A DNA stretch of 64,000 bases from Chloroflexota bacterium (GTDB taxonomy: Bacteria; Chloroflexota; UBA11872; UBA12225; JAJDUF01), in assembly GCA_022826725.1 (NCBI GenBank), contig JAJDUF010000010.1, positions 465,930 to 529,929 on the forward strand, in the 5' to 3' direction. Below, one piece after another: positions 8,665-16,910 of this stretch (positions are counted from its first letter, which is position 1; each line of letters starts with the position of its first letter). The translations under genes were made by a program, and so were the position numbers. The notes beneath the pieces were generated by a model. It did no database searches. It saw only the letters and a list, made by a program, of their open reading frames with translations, and had not been told where the DNA came from.

Positions 8665-10803
8665 CTACACCGCTTGCAACTCCTCCAGCTTGGCCCGCAG
8701 CGGCCGGAAGACGTATTCGTTCATCGTCGCAATGGCGCCACGGTCCGACTGGTCGCGGGCGACGCGGGCATAAGCCTCCAACGCGCGGCGCGCGGCGGAG
8801 ACGGCCCTCGCCGCCGCGCGCCGCGCGTCCGTAGGCCGCTGCTCGTGCTCGGCGTTCGCCGCGCTGCGAACCGCTTCCAGCGCCTCCAGATAGGCGATGC
8901 CGAACTCGAATCGCCCCACCCAGTAGTCCGCATCGTCCCGGCCGCGTGGCGGTGACGCGGCAGCCACGCGCTGCGCCGCCCGCAGCGCCTCCCGATACCG
9001 CTCGCGCACCTCCACCAGCTCCGCCGGGAAGTCGCCGGGCGTCCAATGCTTCATCATCATGCCGGGCACCGGGAAGGTCAGCCCCATGCCGTGCCACTCC
9101 AGCGTCACCGTGGCCGCTTCCAGCTCCCGGAATACCGTCAGCATGTCGTCTACGCAGTCCGCACCCCACAGGGCCGCGACCTGGTCCCGGTAGACCGCCT
9201 CCGGGGTCGTGTCCCGGTCCCAAGCCGACTTGGCGAGATAGGCAATGCACGGGTCGTGATCGCCAACCAGCCAGTAGCGCGTCGAGAAACCCGCCCAGCC
9301 GTGGCGGTACATGTCCTGGGTCAGCTCGTGCAGCGAGCCGGTAGCCAATTGCGGCAAGACGCCCACGTTATCGTCGTGCAGCGTGTGGATCATGGTCACT
9401 GGGATATCGGGGTCGGGCGTGTGCCGCAACACCTCGCGGCGCGTGAGGATGCGCGCCGGCGTATAGTCCACGTTGTTCATCAGCTCCCACCCGGCCGGTA
9501 GGAGCCGCGGCAGGACCGGAAACAGCTCTTCCGCCACGCCATTGAAGATGAAGCGCATATCGGGACGGCTCGTATCCTCCAAGACGTGCAACTCCCGCAG
9601 CAGCCGGTTATAGAAGTAGAGCGAGGTGATGTCGCCCTTCACCTCTTCGACCGGCCGTTCCGTTCCGCCCGCGTAGCCCGTGCGCTGGCGTGCCGCTGCC
9701 AGCACTGCCTCGAGCGACTGCACGCCCTCGATCCCGTAAAGGCGGTCCAACTCTTTCCACGCCGCCTCGTATTGGCCAATCCACTGCCGGTGCTCGGTCA
9801 TGCCGAGCGCGATGGCGTCCGCCTCGGGGTAGGTGTTGACGGTGGCTTGCAGCACCACGCTGGCCAACTCGGTCAGCTGCGGATCGTCCACCGGCGTATC
9901 GGTACCGGGGACGATGGTAAGCTCGGCCAGCTGACGCACCCGCTGGGCGCCCGGCAGCAACGGGGCAAACTCCGGCATGAACTCGGTCAGGTTGGTGCTG
10001 AGGATACACTCCATGCCGCGCCGCCGGGCATGATCCATCAGGCTGCGGACGTGTTGCTGCCCCGCGGCCAGCATGTCCGCGTAACCTTGGCGAAAGGGGA
10101 AATCGGGATTCCAGAATTCCTCCTCATCGCCAAATAGCTCGCGCCCGATCATGTCGTCGGTAATCGGGTAGTGATAGTCGAACCAGAGATACGCCGTGCG
10201 GCGCTCGATGCCCTTGTGCTCGTAATGCACGAACGGCTGCCAGGGCCACAGCGAGAAGTGCAGCCGATTGAGCTTCAGCTTGGCCAGCTGATCTATCACC
10301 GGGCGATAGTCGGCCACGCTCCACGATTCCGGGCCACAGGCGAAGTCGTTGATGATCCGCCACTGGCGAATAGGCAAGGCCGGCTCGTGCGTGTCGGCCC
10401 CGGGCAGTTGCCAGAAGGGGCCCGGGGTTTCGGGGAACACGTCACCGTGCAACAGGTAACGGACGCCCCAGTGCTCCACCAGATCGTAGACGGCCCACAT
10501 GACGGCGCGGGGACTCCCGCCGACGAGGAGCAGCGCCGGGTACCCCGCCCACGAGCTACGGGACACGCTGAAACCCTGCTCACTCATCTCCCGGAACTCG
10601 AAGCCGGTGTAGCGCAAGGTCTCTGGCGTGCCGAGCAGGATCGCGGCATCGTCGCCGCCCGTCGGCTGCGCCGTCACGTGGGCCGCCGCTCCGAACAGCC
10701 GCTTTACATAATGCGATAGCTCGGCAGCGGCAAACCGTTCCAGCTCGGAAACCGACGCATCAACCACAATCGCAACGCTATACGGGGCCGACGAGTCCAC
10801 CAT
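8665..10803 (-). CDS. large glycoside-hydrolase-like protein (GH20/GH67-type N-terminal domain)
   Basis: A 712-residue protein. Residues 1-120 resemble the non-catalytic N-terminal domain shared by hexosaminidases and alpha-glucuronidases: FAAAELSHYVKRLFG, ILLGTPE, and GGSPRAVMWAVYDLVEHWGVRYLLHGDVFPE. This is followed by a TIM-barrel-like region (KLKLNRLHFSLWPWQPF near residue 170) and a mostly helical C-terminus. No signal peptide is evident. It probably acts on an oligosaccharide or uronic-acid-bearing glycan, but no catalytic residues can be assigned from sequence alone. Confidence 0.65.
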   Translation of the reverse strand: MVDSSAPYSVAIVVDASVSELERFAAAELSHYVKRLFGAAAHVTAQPTGGDDAAILLGTPETLRYTGFEFREMSEQGFSVSRSSWAGYPALLLVGGSPRAVMWAVYDLVEHWGVRYLLHGDVFPETPGPFWQLPGADTHEPALPIRQWRIINDFACGPESWSVADYRPVIDQLAKLKLNRLHFSLWPWQPFVHYEHKGIERRTAYLWFDYHYPITDDMIGRELFGDEEEFWNPDFPFRQGYADMLAAGQQHVRSLMDHARRRGMECILSTNLTEFMPEFAPLLPGAQRVRQLAELTIVPGTDTPVDDPQLTELASVVLQATVNTYPEADAIALGMTEHRQWIGQYEAAWKELDRLYGIEGVQSLEAVLAAARQRTGYAGGTERPVEEVKGDITSLYFYNRLLRELHVLEDTSRPDMRFIFNGVAEELFPVLPRLLPAGWELMNNVDYTPARILTRREVLRHTPDPDIPVTMIHTLHDDNVGVLPQLATGSLHELTQDMYRHGWAGFSTRYWLVGDHDPCIAYLAKSAWDRDTTPEAVYRDQVAALWGADCVDDMLTVFRELEAATVTLEWHGMGLTFPVPGMMMKHWTPGDFPAELVEVRERYREALRAAQRVAAASPPRGRDDADYWVGRFEFGIAYLEALEAVRSAANAEHEQRPTDARRAAARAVSAARRALEAYARVARDQSDRGAIATMNEYVFRPLRAKLEELQAV

Positions 10804-10832
10804 GCCGCCTACTCCTCTCCGTCCGCCTCAAC

Positions 10833-11044
10833 CGTCACTGCGGCGGAAGCCGCAATCCAGGGCCATTCATAGCCCCCGGCCCGAGCGTTACACCCCCTCT
10901 CCAAATGTTGGAGAGGGGGTCGGGGGATGAGGTCCGCCGAAAAACCTACCCCTGTCAGGGGACCATAGGGGGGCCACTCACCCGCACAGCGGCCGGTCGC
11001 CGCGCGGACTCCCCTTCCCTACCAGGGAAGGGGCCGGGGGTTAG
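10833..11044. repeat. cluster of dispersed palindromes (families A, B, C)
   Basis: This gene-free gap holds four short repeats in a row. They are a family A copy at 10833-10860 (CGTCACTGCGGC../..GCCGCAATCCAG), a CCCCCTCTCC/GGAGAGGGGG hairpin at 10892-10920, a family C copy at 10939-10961 (AAACCTACCCCTGTCAGGGG), and a family B copy at 11011-11044 (CCCCTTCCCT/AGGGAAGGGG with GGGGGTTAGG). No gene is seen here. Confidence 0.75.
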
Positions 11045-11052
11045 GCCCCGGC

Positions 11053-12123
11053 TCACGCGCCGCCATACACAATGCAGACGGGAGCGGGCACCTCCGTCAC
11101 CTCTCCGGTCGCTTGGAGCCTCCCGGTCGCCGCGTCGGCGCGGAAGGCCACAATGGTATCCGTGTCCTGGTTGGCCGCCAGGAGCAGGCTGCCGGTGGGG
11201 TCGAGGTTGAAGTTGCGCGGAGTCTCGCCCTGCGACGACTCGTGCCCGACCAGCGTCAGGCGCCCCGTCGCCTCGTTGATGGCGAAGATGGCGATACTAT
11301 GGTGCCCGCGGTTGGAGCCGTAGACGAACTTGCCGGACGGGGCCATGACGATCTGCGCGCAGGTATTCTCGCCGTCGAAGTCGTCGGGCACCGTCGAGAC
11401 CGTCTGCGCGATCTCCAACACCCCCCGATCAGCGTCATACGTAAACGCCGACATCGTCGAGTCCAGCTCATTGATGACGTAGACGTAGCGCGCGCTGGGG
11501 TGGAACGCCAGATGGCGCGGCCCGGCGCCGGAGCTGACTTGGGCATACGGCAGATCGTTGGGGACGAACTTCCCGGCGGCCGTGTCCAGCCGATACACCA
11601 TCACCCGGTCTATCCCCAGGTCGCAGGCCAGCACGTAGTTGCCGCCGGGGTCCTGCGTGATGAAGTGCGCGTGCGGTCCCCGCTGGCGCTCATCACTCGG
11701 CCCCCGCCCTTCATGCAGCACCACGTCCGTCGCCACGCCCAGCCGTCCGTCGTCTTGCAGCGGCATCGCCGTCACGTGCCCGCTGCCGTAGTTGGCAACC
11801 AAGATGTACCGCTCTGTTGCATCCACAATGAGGTGGCAAGCGCCCGTGCCGCCCGTTCGCTCACTATTCAGCGCGGTCAGGGTACCCGTCGTCCGATCAA
11901 CGGCGAACGCGGCGATGTTACCGCCGGTGCGCTGATCGCCACGCCCGGACTCGCTGACGGCGTACAGCAGGGGCAGTCTTGGGTGCAGCGTCAAGAACGA
12001 GGGATTGTCCACCTCGGTGACGGTCTGCACGTGGGTCAATGCGCCGGACGAGGGATCGAGCCGATAGACGTAGATTCCCTCACCCTGTCCCGGCCCGGTG
12101 TAGGTACCGACATACACAAACAT
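11053..12123 (-). CDS. lactonase family beta-propeller protein
   Basis: A 356-residue seven-bladed propeller of the lactonase (Pgl-like, PF10282) family: MFVYVGTYTG at the N-terminus, GTGACHLIVDATERYILVANYGSG, GAGPRHLAFHPSARYVYVINE and NFNLDPTGSLLLAANQDTDTI. Relatives hydrolyse 6-phosphogluconolactone or other sugar lactones. The ATG at 12123 is preceded by AGGAGG; an upstream in-frame start at 12165 is unneeded. It sits within a group of sugar and sugar-acid enzymes. Confidence 0.88.
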   Translation of the reverse strand: MFVYVGTYTGPGQGEGIYVYRLDPSSGALTHVQTVTEVDNPSFLTLHPRLPLLYAVSESGRGDQRTGGNIAAFAVDRTTGTLTALNSERTGGTGACHLIVDATERYILVANYGSGHVTAMPLQDDGRLGVATDVVLHEGRGPSDERQRGPHAHFITQDPGGNYVLACDLGIDRVMVYRLDTAAGKFVPNDLPYAQVSSGAGPRHLAFHPSARYVYVINELDSTMSAFTYDADRGVLEIAQTVSTVPDDFDGENTCAQIVMAPSGKFVYGSNRGHHSIAIFAINEATGRLTLVGHESSQGETPRNFNLDPTGSLLLAANQDTDTIVAFRADAATGRLQATGEVTEVPAPVCIVYGGA

Positions 12124-12217
12124 GGGAGCAACCTCCTGCCTGTGGCGTGCCCGCTGACACGCCATGATTGCCAGTTACTCTAATGCACCGTGCCCACAAT
12201 GTCGAGCACCGGGACCC

Positions 12218-12420
12218 TCCCCTCTGACAGGGGTAGGTTTTTCGTAGGGGCGCGATGAATCGCGCCCTGCCCCCCGTCATTCCCGCGAAAGCGGGAATCT
12301 ACACCCCCGCTCCCACCATCCCCACGCCCACCTCATTCCCCTTCCCTTCAGGGAGGGGGTTAGGGGGTAGGTCCGCCCTCCACCCCCTCTCCAAATATTG
12401 GAGAGGGGGCCGGGTGATGG
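12218..12420. repeat. cluster of dispersed palindromes (families A, B, C)
   Basis: Most of the 367-base gap between the lactonase and the acetyltransferase genes is repeat. It holds a family C copy with GGGTAGGTTTTTCG (about 12218-12244), a GGCGCGATGAATCGCGCC hairpin (about 12249-12266), a family A copy (12275-12299), a family B copy (about 12337-12373), and a CCCCCTCTCC/GGAGAGGGGG hairpin (about 12382-12410). No coding signal is seen. Confidence 0.75.
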
Positions 12421-12490
12421 GCCAAAGGCGCACCACACCTGGCATTATCCGTGCGGCTTTGGCCCGTCAGTGGGTGAGGAAGGCGGCGCC

Positions 12491-13564
12491 TCAGCGCCGC
12501 GACTGGAAAGCCGGACGTGCCCCGTAGAAGGCCGACTCGGGATGCGCTGGCGCCGTGCGCCGGCCCAGCGTCTGAGAGTAGACGAGCAGGTCCTGGCGTC
12601 CCGCCGGCTCCGCATCATCGCGGAGGCGGTCACGCAGCCGGGCCTCCTCGCTAAAGCCGGCCTCCTCGAAGACCTGCTGCTTGCTGCGATCATCTTCCGC
12701 CAGGTACGCCTGGAGCGCCTCGGCGCCGGTGCCGTGTACACGCTCTACGACGGCCGACAGTAGCTCAGGGAGTTGCCCGAGGTAGGCGGGGCAGGCCCAG
12801 CAGTCCACCATGTGGGCATGCTGCTCGACATAACTATCAACCGCCACCGTGCTGGCGAGGCCGACTACGCGCTGGCGGCGGTTCTCCAGCACCAGCACTG
12901 TCCCTTGCCGCTCCTGCGTCGGGAGCCACACCCGCCGGTAATGCCCTTCGTAGCGTATGTCCCGGAAGACCCGGCGGGGATAGTCCTTGATGAACCAGTC
13001 GGGCTGCGGCTGATTGTAGAGCGCAGACACCGGGGCGAGGTCACCCCACGTGCCCGGACGGATCGCGGCCGGGCCGTCGTGTACGAAGTAGGTTCGGTCG
13101 AAGTCCTCGCATCCTGGCGCCAGGTAGCGCATACCGTCGCCGATGAGCGGTCGAAAGCCCTGCTTATAGTAGAGCGCATAGGCGTTCGGGTTGGTCGTAC
13201 AAAGGTACATCGCCATCCCGCCGACCGCCCGAAAGTCGGCAATGGTCTGCCGGAGTAGCTGCGTCGCAATGCCCTTGCGGCGCTGATCCGGCCGCGTCCA
13301 GACCATGCCGAGCACCGCCACCTCGCTGCACCGGCGCGGAGTGGCGTAGGTCATGCTGCCCACGCACTCACCCTGTAGCTCACCGACGAAAAAGCGGTCC
13401 AGGCTGGTGTCCACCAGTTCGCCGGCCATCAGCGGCTCGCGGACGTCGCGCCACGAGTAATTGATGCGCTCCGGGTAGTCTCCGAGCGGCGGCTCCAGCA
13501 CGCGGACCGTCAGCACTTCGCCATTCGCCAAGCGCACCGTCGTCGTCTCCCCGCCGCGCTCCAT
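12491..13564 (-). CDS. GNAT family N-acetyltransferase
   Basis: About 357 residues. The N-terminal half is a GNAT domain with the acetyl-CoA loop DQRRKGIATQLL (near residue 95), preceded by the strand VAVLGMVWTRP. The second half looks like a degenerate second acetyltransferase domain that contains an unrelated insert. The ATG at 13564 is chosen over one at 13582 because GGGAGG lies 9 bases upstream. The substrate is unknown. Confidence 0.82.
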   Translation of the reverse strand: MERGGETTTVRLANGEVLTVRVLEPPLGDYPERINYSWRDVREPLMAGELVDTSLDRFFVGELQGECVGSMTYATPRRCSEVAVLGMVWTRPDQRRKGIATQLLRQTIADFRAVGGMAMYLCTTNPNAYALYYKQGFRPLIGDGMRYLAPGCEDFDRTYFVHDGPAAIRPGTWGDLAPVSALYNQPQPDWFIKDYPRRVFRDIRYEGHYRRVWLPTQERQGTVLVLENRRQRVVGLASTVAVDSYVEQHAHMVDCWACPAYLGQLPELLSAVVERVHGTGAEALQAYLAEDDRSKQQVFEEAGFSEEARLRDRLRDDAEPAGRQDLLVYSQTLGRRTAPAHPESAFYGARPAFQSRR

Positions 13565-13624
13565 GCGATCGCTCCCTCCCAACCCGTCAGCACCGGCTAT
13601 TCTACCCTGGGCTACTCACCCCCC

Positions 13625-13670
13625 GGCTGATAGCTGACGGCTGATAGCTGAAAGCCGATAGCCAACGGCT
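13625..13670. repeat. heptamer-type tandem repeat, family D
   Basis: Imperfect tandem copies of GCTGATA / GCTGACG (GGCTGATAGCTGACGGCTG, then GATAGCTGAAAGCC). Similar tracts occur at 15527-15560, 24521-24566 and 26223-26261, always between genes. Confidence 0.7.
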
Positions 13671-13735
13671 GCTATACTCGGCGGCACGGCGGGCAGTGGG
13701 ACCATCCCCGCAGAGACCGGACGGGAGCCTGAAGC

Positions 13736-14527
13736 ATGAGTGCAGCGCAACGGCTGGAGGACAAGGTCGCGATCATCACCGGCGGCGCGGCCGGGATGGG
13801 TCGGGCCATGTGCGAACGGTTCGGCGAGGAAGGCGCCATCGTCGTGGTCGCCGACCTCGATCTCGCCGGAGCCGAGGCGGTCGCCGATAGCATCCGTCAG
13901 GCCGGCGGCCGCGCCACACCGCTCCCCGTGGACGTGACCTCGAAAGCGCAGGTAGACGAGTTGGTCAGCCGGACCGTCGCGGCCCACGGGCGGCTCGACA
14001 TCATCATGAACAACGCCGGCTACGGGCAAGCCAAGCGCATGTTGGAAATCACCGAGGCGGAATGGGACCGGATGCAGGCGGTGAACGTCAAGGGCGTCTT
14101 CTTTGGCATCCAAGCCGCCGCCCGGCAGATGATCGCGCAGGGCGACGGCGGCCGGATTCTGTCCACCGCCAGCATCGCCGGCCGGCGCGGCAACCCCTAC
14201 ACCGCCCACTACAACGTGAGCAAGGCCTCCGTCATCCAGCTGACCATGTGCGCCGCCCTCGACCTCGCGCCACACGGCATTACCGTGAACGCCATCTGCC
14301 CCGGCATCGTAGACACCCAGTTCTGGCGCTCCCTGGACGAGGAGTGGAGCGCCATCGAGGGCTGGGAGACCGGCGAGGCCTGGCAGCGGCGCACGGCGAC
14401 CATTCCCTTGGGCCGGCCGGAGGTGGCGACCGACGTGGTTGGCCTCGTCGCCTTCCTCGCCAGCGAAGATGCCGGCTACATCACCGGCCAATCGTACAAC
14501 GTCTGTGGCGGCCTCGTCATGACCTGA
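13736..14527 (+). CDS. SDR family oxidoreductase
   Basis: Short-chain dehydrogenase of 263 residues: TGGAAGMG cofactor loop near residue 15, NNAGYG at about 89, STASIAGRRG, catalytic YNVSK, and PGIVDT. The C-terminal GGLVM is typical. The C-terminal region EGWETGEAWQRRTATIPLGRP resembles the acetoin/sorbitol-type SDR branch, but the substrate cannot be fixed. GGGAG lies upstream of the ATG. Confidence 0.9.
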   Translation: MSAAQRLEDKVAIITGGAAGMGRAMCERFGEEGAIVVVADLDLAGAEAVADSIRQAGGRATPLPVDVTSKAQVDELVSRTVAAHGRLDIIMNNAGYGQAKRMLEITEAEWDRMQAVNVKGVFFGIQAAARQMIAQGDGGRILSTASIAGRRGNPYTAHYNVSKASVIQLTMCAALDLAPHGITVNAICPGIVDTQFWRSLDEEWSAIEGWETGEAWQRRTATIPLGRPEVATDVVGLVAFLASEDAGYITGQSYNVCGGLVMT

Positions 14528-14543
14528 GCACTGCCACCGGCCT

Positions 14544-14634
14544 CGTCATTCCGGCTTTCGCCGGAATCCAGGTGTCTGGGGCCGGTCACCGCCATGACTC
14601 CCCTTCCCTGGAGGGAAGGGGCCGGGGGTTAGGT
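14544..14634. repeat. family A and family B palindromes
   Basis: A family A copy (CGTCATTCCGGC..GCCGGAATCCAG, 14544-14571) is followed by a family B copy (CCCCTTCCCTGGAGGGAAGG and GGGGGTTAGGT, about 14599-14634). They occupy nearly all of the gap before the dioxygenase gene. Confidence 0.75.
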
Positions 14635-14672
14635 CGCAAGCCGCACCTAGGGCACACAGGAGGAACGATCCG

Positions 14673-15524
14673 ATGAATCTCACCGCACAGCAACTGCAAT
14701 TCTTCGACACCTTTGGGTTTCTCGAGTTCCCCGGCCTCCTAGCCGAAGAGGCCGACGCGATTACCGCTGCCTTCGAGGAAATCTGGGCCGCACACGGCGG
14801 GGGGCACGATGGGCGGCCCCACGACCATAAGCAACGGTCCGCGCTCGTGCCATTCATAGACCAGCACGAGTATCTCTGCGGCCTGCTCGACGACCCGCGC
14901 ATCGCCGGGATCGGCAGCGCCCTGCTCGGCGACGACTTCAACTACACCGGCAGCGACGGGAACTACTACGTCGGCGACACCCGTTGGCACTCCGACGGCT
15001 ATCGCGACAAGAAGTACGTGTCGCTCAAGATGGCGCTCTATCTGGACCCGGTCACTCGCGACACCGGCTGCCTGCGCGTTGTCCCCGGCAGCCACCGCTT
15101 CGGGGATGCGTTTGCCGAGGCCCTGGAGGCCGGCTATCGCCACACGCGGGACGGGGGCGCGGTCGAGGACTGGTGGGGCGTACCCGGCAGCGGCGTCCCG
15201 GCCTACCCGCTGGAAAGCGAGCCGGGCGATCTGGTCGTCTTCAACCACTGCCTCAAGCACAGCTCGTGGGGTGGCGGCACGCGCCGGCGCATGTTCACGA
15301 TCAACATGCAGCAGCGCCACGCCGAGGAAGACTTGGGTGCGCTGCGCGAGGACATCGCCGCCTCCGCCCGCTTCTGGGTCGAGCGCGCCTACGGCGAGGT
15401 GATGCTGCGGACCGCCGGCCCGGCCCGGATGCGTCATCTCGAGCAGCGCCTCGCCAACGACGGACACCTCGCCGCGCTCTCCCGCAAGGCCCGCGCCGAG
15501 ATGAGCGAGCCAAGCCGCGGCTGA
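14673..15524 (+). CDS. phytanoyl-CoA dioxygenase (PhyH) family protein
   Basis: A 283-residue Fe(II)/2-oxoglutarate dioxygenase. The metal-binding HxD is in RWHSDGYRD (near residue 108), and the distal histidine is in VFNHCLKHSSW (near residue 192), followed by a basic GGGTRRRMF where 2-oxoglutarate would bind. Bacterial PhyH proteins hydroxylate many substrates, from amino acids to natural products, so the name does not imply phytanate. A strong AGGAGG precedes the ATG. Confidence 0.88.
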   Translation: MNLTAQQLQFFDTFGFLEFPGLLAEEADAITAAFEEIWAAHGGGHDGRPHDHKQRSALVPFIDQHEYLCGLLDDPRIAGIGSALLGDDFNYTGSDGNYYVGDTRWHSDGYRDKKYVSLKMALYLDPVTRDTGCLRVVPGSHRFGDAFAEALEAGYRHTRDGGAVEDWWGVPGSGVPAYPLESEPGDLVVFNHCLKHSSWGGGTRRRMFTINMQQRHAEEDLGALREDIAASARFWVERAYGEVMLRTAGPARMRHLEQRLANDGHLAALSRKARAEMSEPSRG

Positions 15525-15526
15525 GA

Positions 15527-15690
15527 ATGGCTATTAGCTTTCAGCCGTCAGCCGGGAGCCGTCACTGCGGCGGAAGCCGCAATCCAGTGGCCGGGGGATG
15601 GACTGCGGCGAAAGCCGCAGTGACGAGGAAAGAGGCTATATTCGCCGCGCAGACTCCCCTTCCCTGGAGGGAAGGGGCTGGGGGTTAGGT
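15527..15690. repeat. cluster of dispersed repeats (families D, A, B)
   Basis: A family D tract (about 15527-15560) runs into a family A copy (15560-15587). An inverted family A half-copy (15603-15625, CTGCGGCGAAAGCCGCAG) and a family B copy (15656-15690) follow. No gene is seen. Confidence 0.72.
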
Positions 15691-15727
15691 CAGAAACCGC
15701 CACTCACTCAGCCACCGCCAACAACAC

Positions 15728-16753
15728 CTACTCGGACCACACGGTCTCGAACAGGCGCAGCCAGTTCTCGCCGAGGAGCTTGGCGGTGTCTGCGGGGCTG
15801 TAGCCGCGCCTCAGCAGCGCCGCGGCAAGGTTGGGGAGCTTGTCCGGGGTCTCCAAGTCGCGCGGGTAGAGGCCCGGCTGGTTGACCGCCGGGGGACGAG
15901 CGGCATTCGTCCACACTGACGGGTACTTCGTGCCCTGCTGCGAGCCGATATAGCGCCAGAAGGACACCGGCTGGTCCTGCGTGAAATCCGTCCCGATCGC
16001 CACGTGGTCAATGCCGAGCATCTGCACCAGATGGTCAATCGCGTCCACGTAGTCGTCGAGCGTGGACTCCCAGCCGGTGCGCAGAAATCCGGCTATCGCC
16101 GTCGCGCCCACCACTCCCCCGCGCTCCGCCATCCGCTTCAGCGCCTCGTCCGTTTTGTTGCGCGGCACGTCGAAATAGGAGCGTGCGTTGGCGTGGGTAC
16201 ACGCCACCGGCCGCTCCGACTGCTCGATGGTATCCAGGGTGGTGCGGGTACCGCAGTGCGACAGGTCAACGAGGACGCCCAAGCGGTTCAACTCCTGCAC
16301 GGCATCCACGCCGAAGTGGCTCAGGCCGCCGTCCCGCGGCTCGTAGCAGCCGTTCCCCAGCAGGTTGCGCTCGTGAAACGTCATCTGGATGATCCGCACG
16401 CCAAGCGCGTGGAAGACGGCGAGACGGTCCAGGTCGTTCTCGATAGGCGTGGCGTTCTGGAACCCCAGAATAATGCCCACCTTGCCATCCTGCTTGGCCC
16501 GCCGGATGTCCCCAACGGTCCTCACCAGGGTGAGCACGTCCTCATATTCGCCAAAGCGCCGCAGCCAGCCGGCGATGGTGTCCATCGTCTCAGGGTAGTT
16601 CTCCCACGTCGCAATCGTCGCGTTGATGGCCGTCACGCCGCCGGCCTGCAAGCTCTGAAACACCGCCGGGCTGTCCCAGTTGCTGACGTTGAGACCATCA
16701 ATGACGATAGCCTCGTCATACAGGCTTCTTGCGTTCGCATCGGGTTCCATCAT
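15728..16753 (-). CDS. M19 membrane-dipeptidase-like protein with altered metal site
   Basis: A 341-residue amidohydrolase-fold protein of the renal dipeptidase (M19) family. The C-terminal metal histidines are visible in VDLSHCG (near residue 182) and THANAR. The canonical N-terminal HxD is replaced by IDGLNVSNW, and the bridging acid region reads LGFQN instead of a Glu motif. A subgroup with DGL at this site is, to my knowledge, found in many bacteria, so this may have a different metal number or substrate rather than being dead. No signal peptide is seen. Confidence 0.8.
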   Translation of the reverse strand: MMEPDANARSLYDEAIVIDGLNVSNWDSPAVFQSLQAGGVTAINATIATWENYPETMDTIAGWLRRFGEYEDVLTLVRTVGDIRRAKQDGKVGIILGFQNATPIENDLDRLAVFHALGVRIIQMTFHERNLLGNGCYEPRDGGLSHFGVDAVQELNRLGVLVDLSHCGTRTTLDTIEQSERPVACTHANARSYFDVPRNKTDEALKRMAERGGVVGATAIAGFLRTGWESTLDDYVDAIDHLVQMLGIDHVAIGTDFTQDQPVSFWRYIGSQQGTKYPSVWTNAARPPAVNQPGLYPRDLETPDKLPNLAAALLRRGYSPADTAKLLGENWLRLFETVWSE

Positions 16754-16836
16754 CGTCTCCTGTCCTCCCTACTTGGCCCCCACCCTCACCGTCCCCCCGC
16801 CGCAGCGGGGGGACCATAGGGGGGCAGTGCCTCATT

Positions 16837-16910
16837 CGTCATTCCCGCGCAAGCGGGAATCGACTCCCCTCTCTATCGCTCCGCGATGGAGAGGGGGCCG
16901 GGGGGTGAGG
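16837..16910. repeat. family A palindrome plus B-like hairpin
   Basis: A family A copy (CGTCATTCCCGC..GCGGGAATC, 16837-16861) abuts a CCCCTCTCTATCGCTCCGCG / GATGGAGAGGGG hairpin ending in GGGGGGTGAGG (16864-16910). The hairpin supplies the last codons of the flavoenzyme gene that starts at 18102. Confidence 0.72.
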
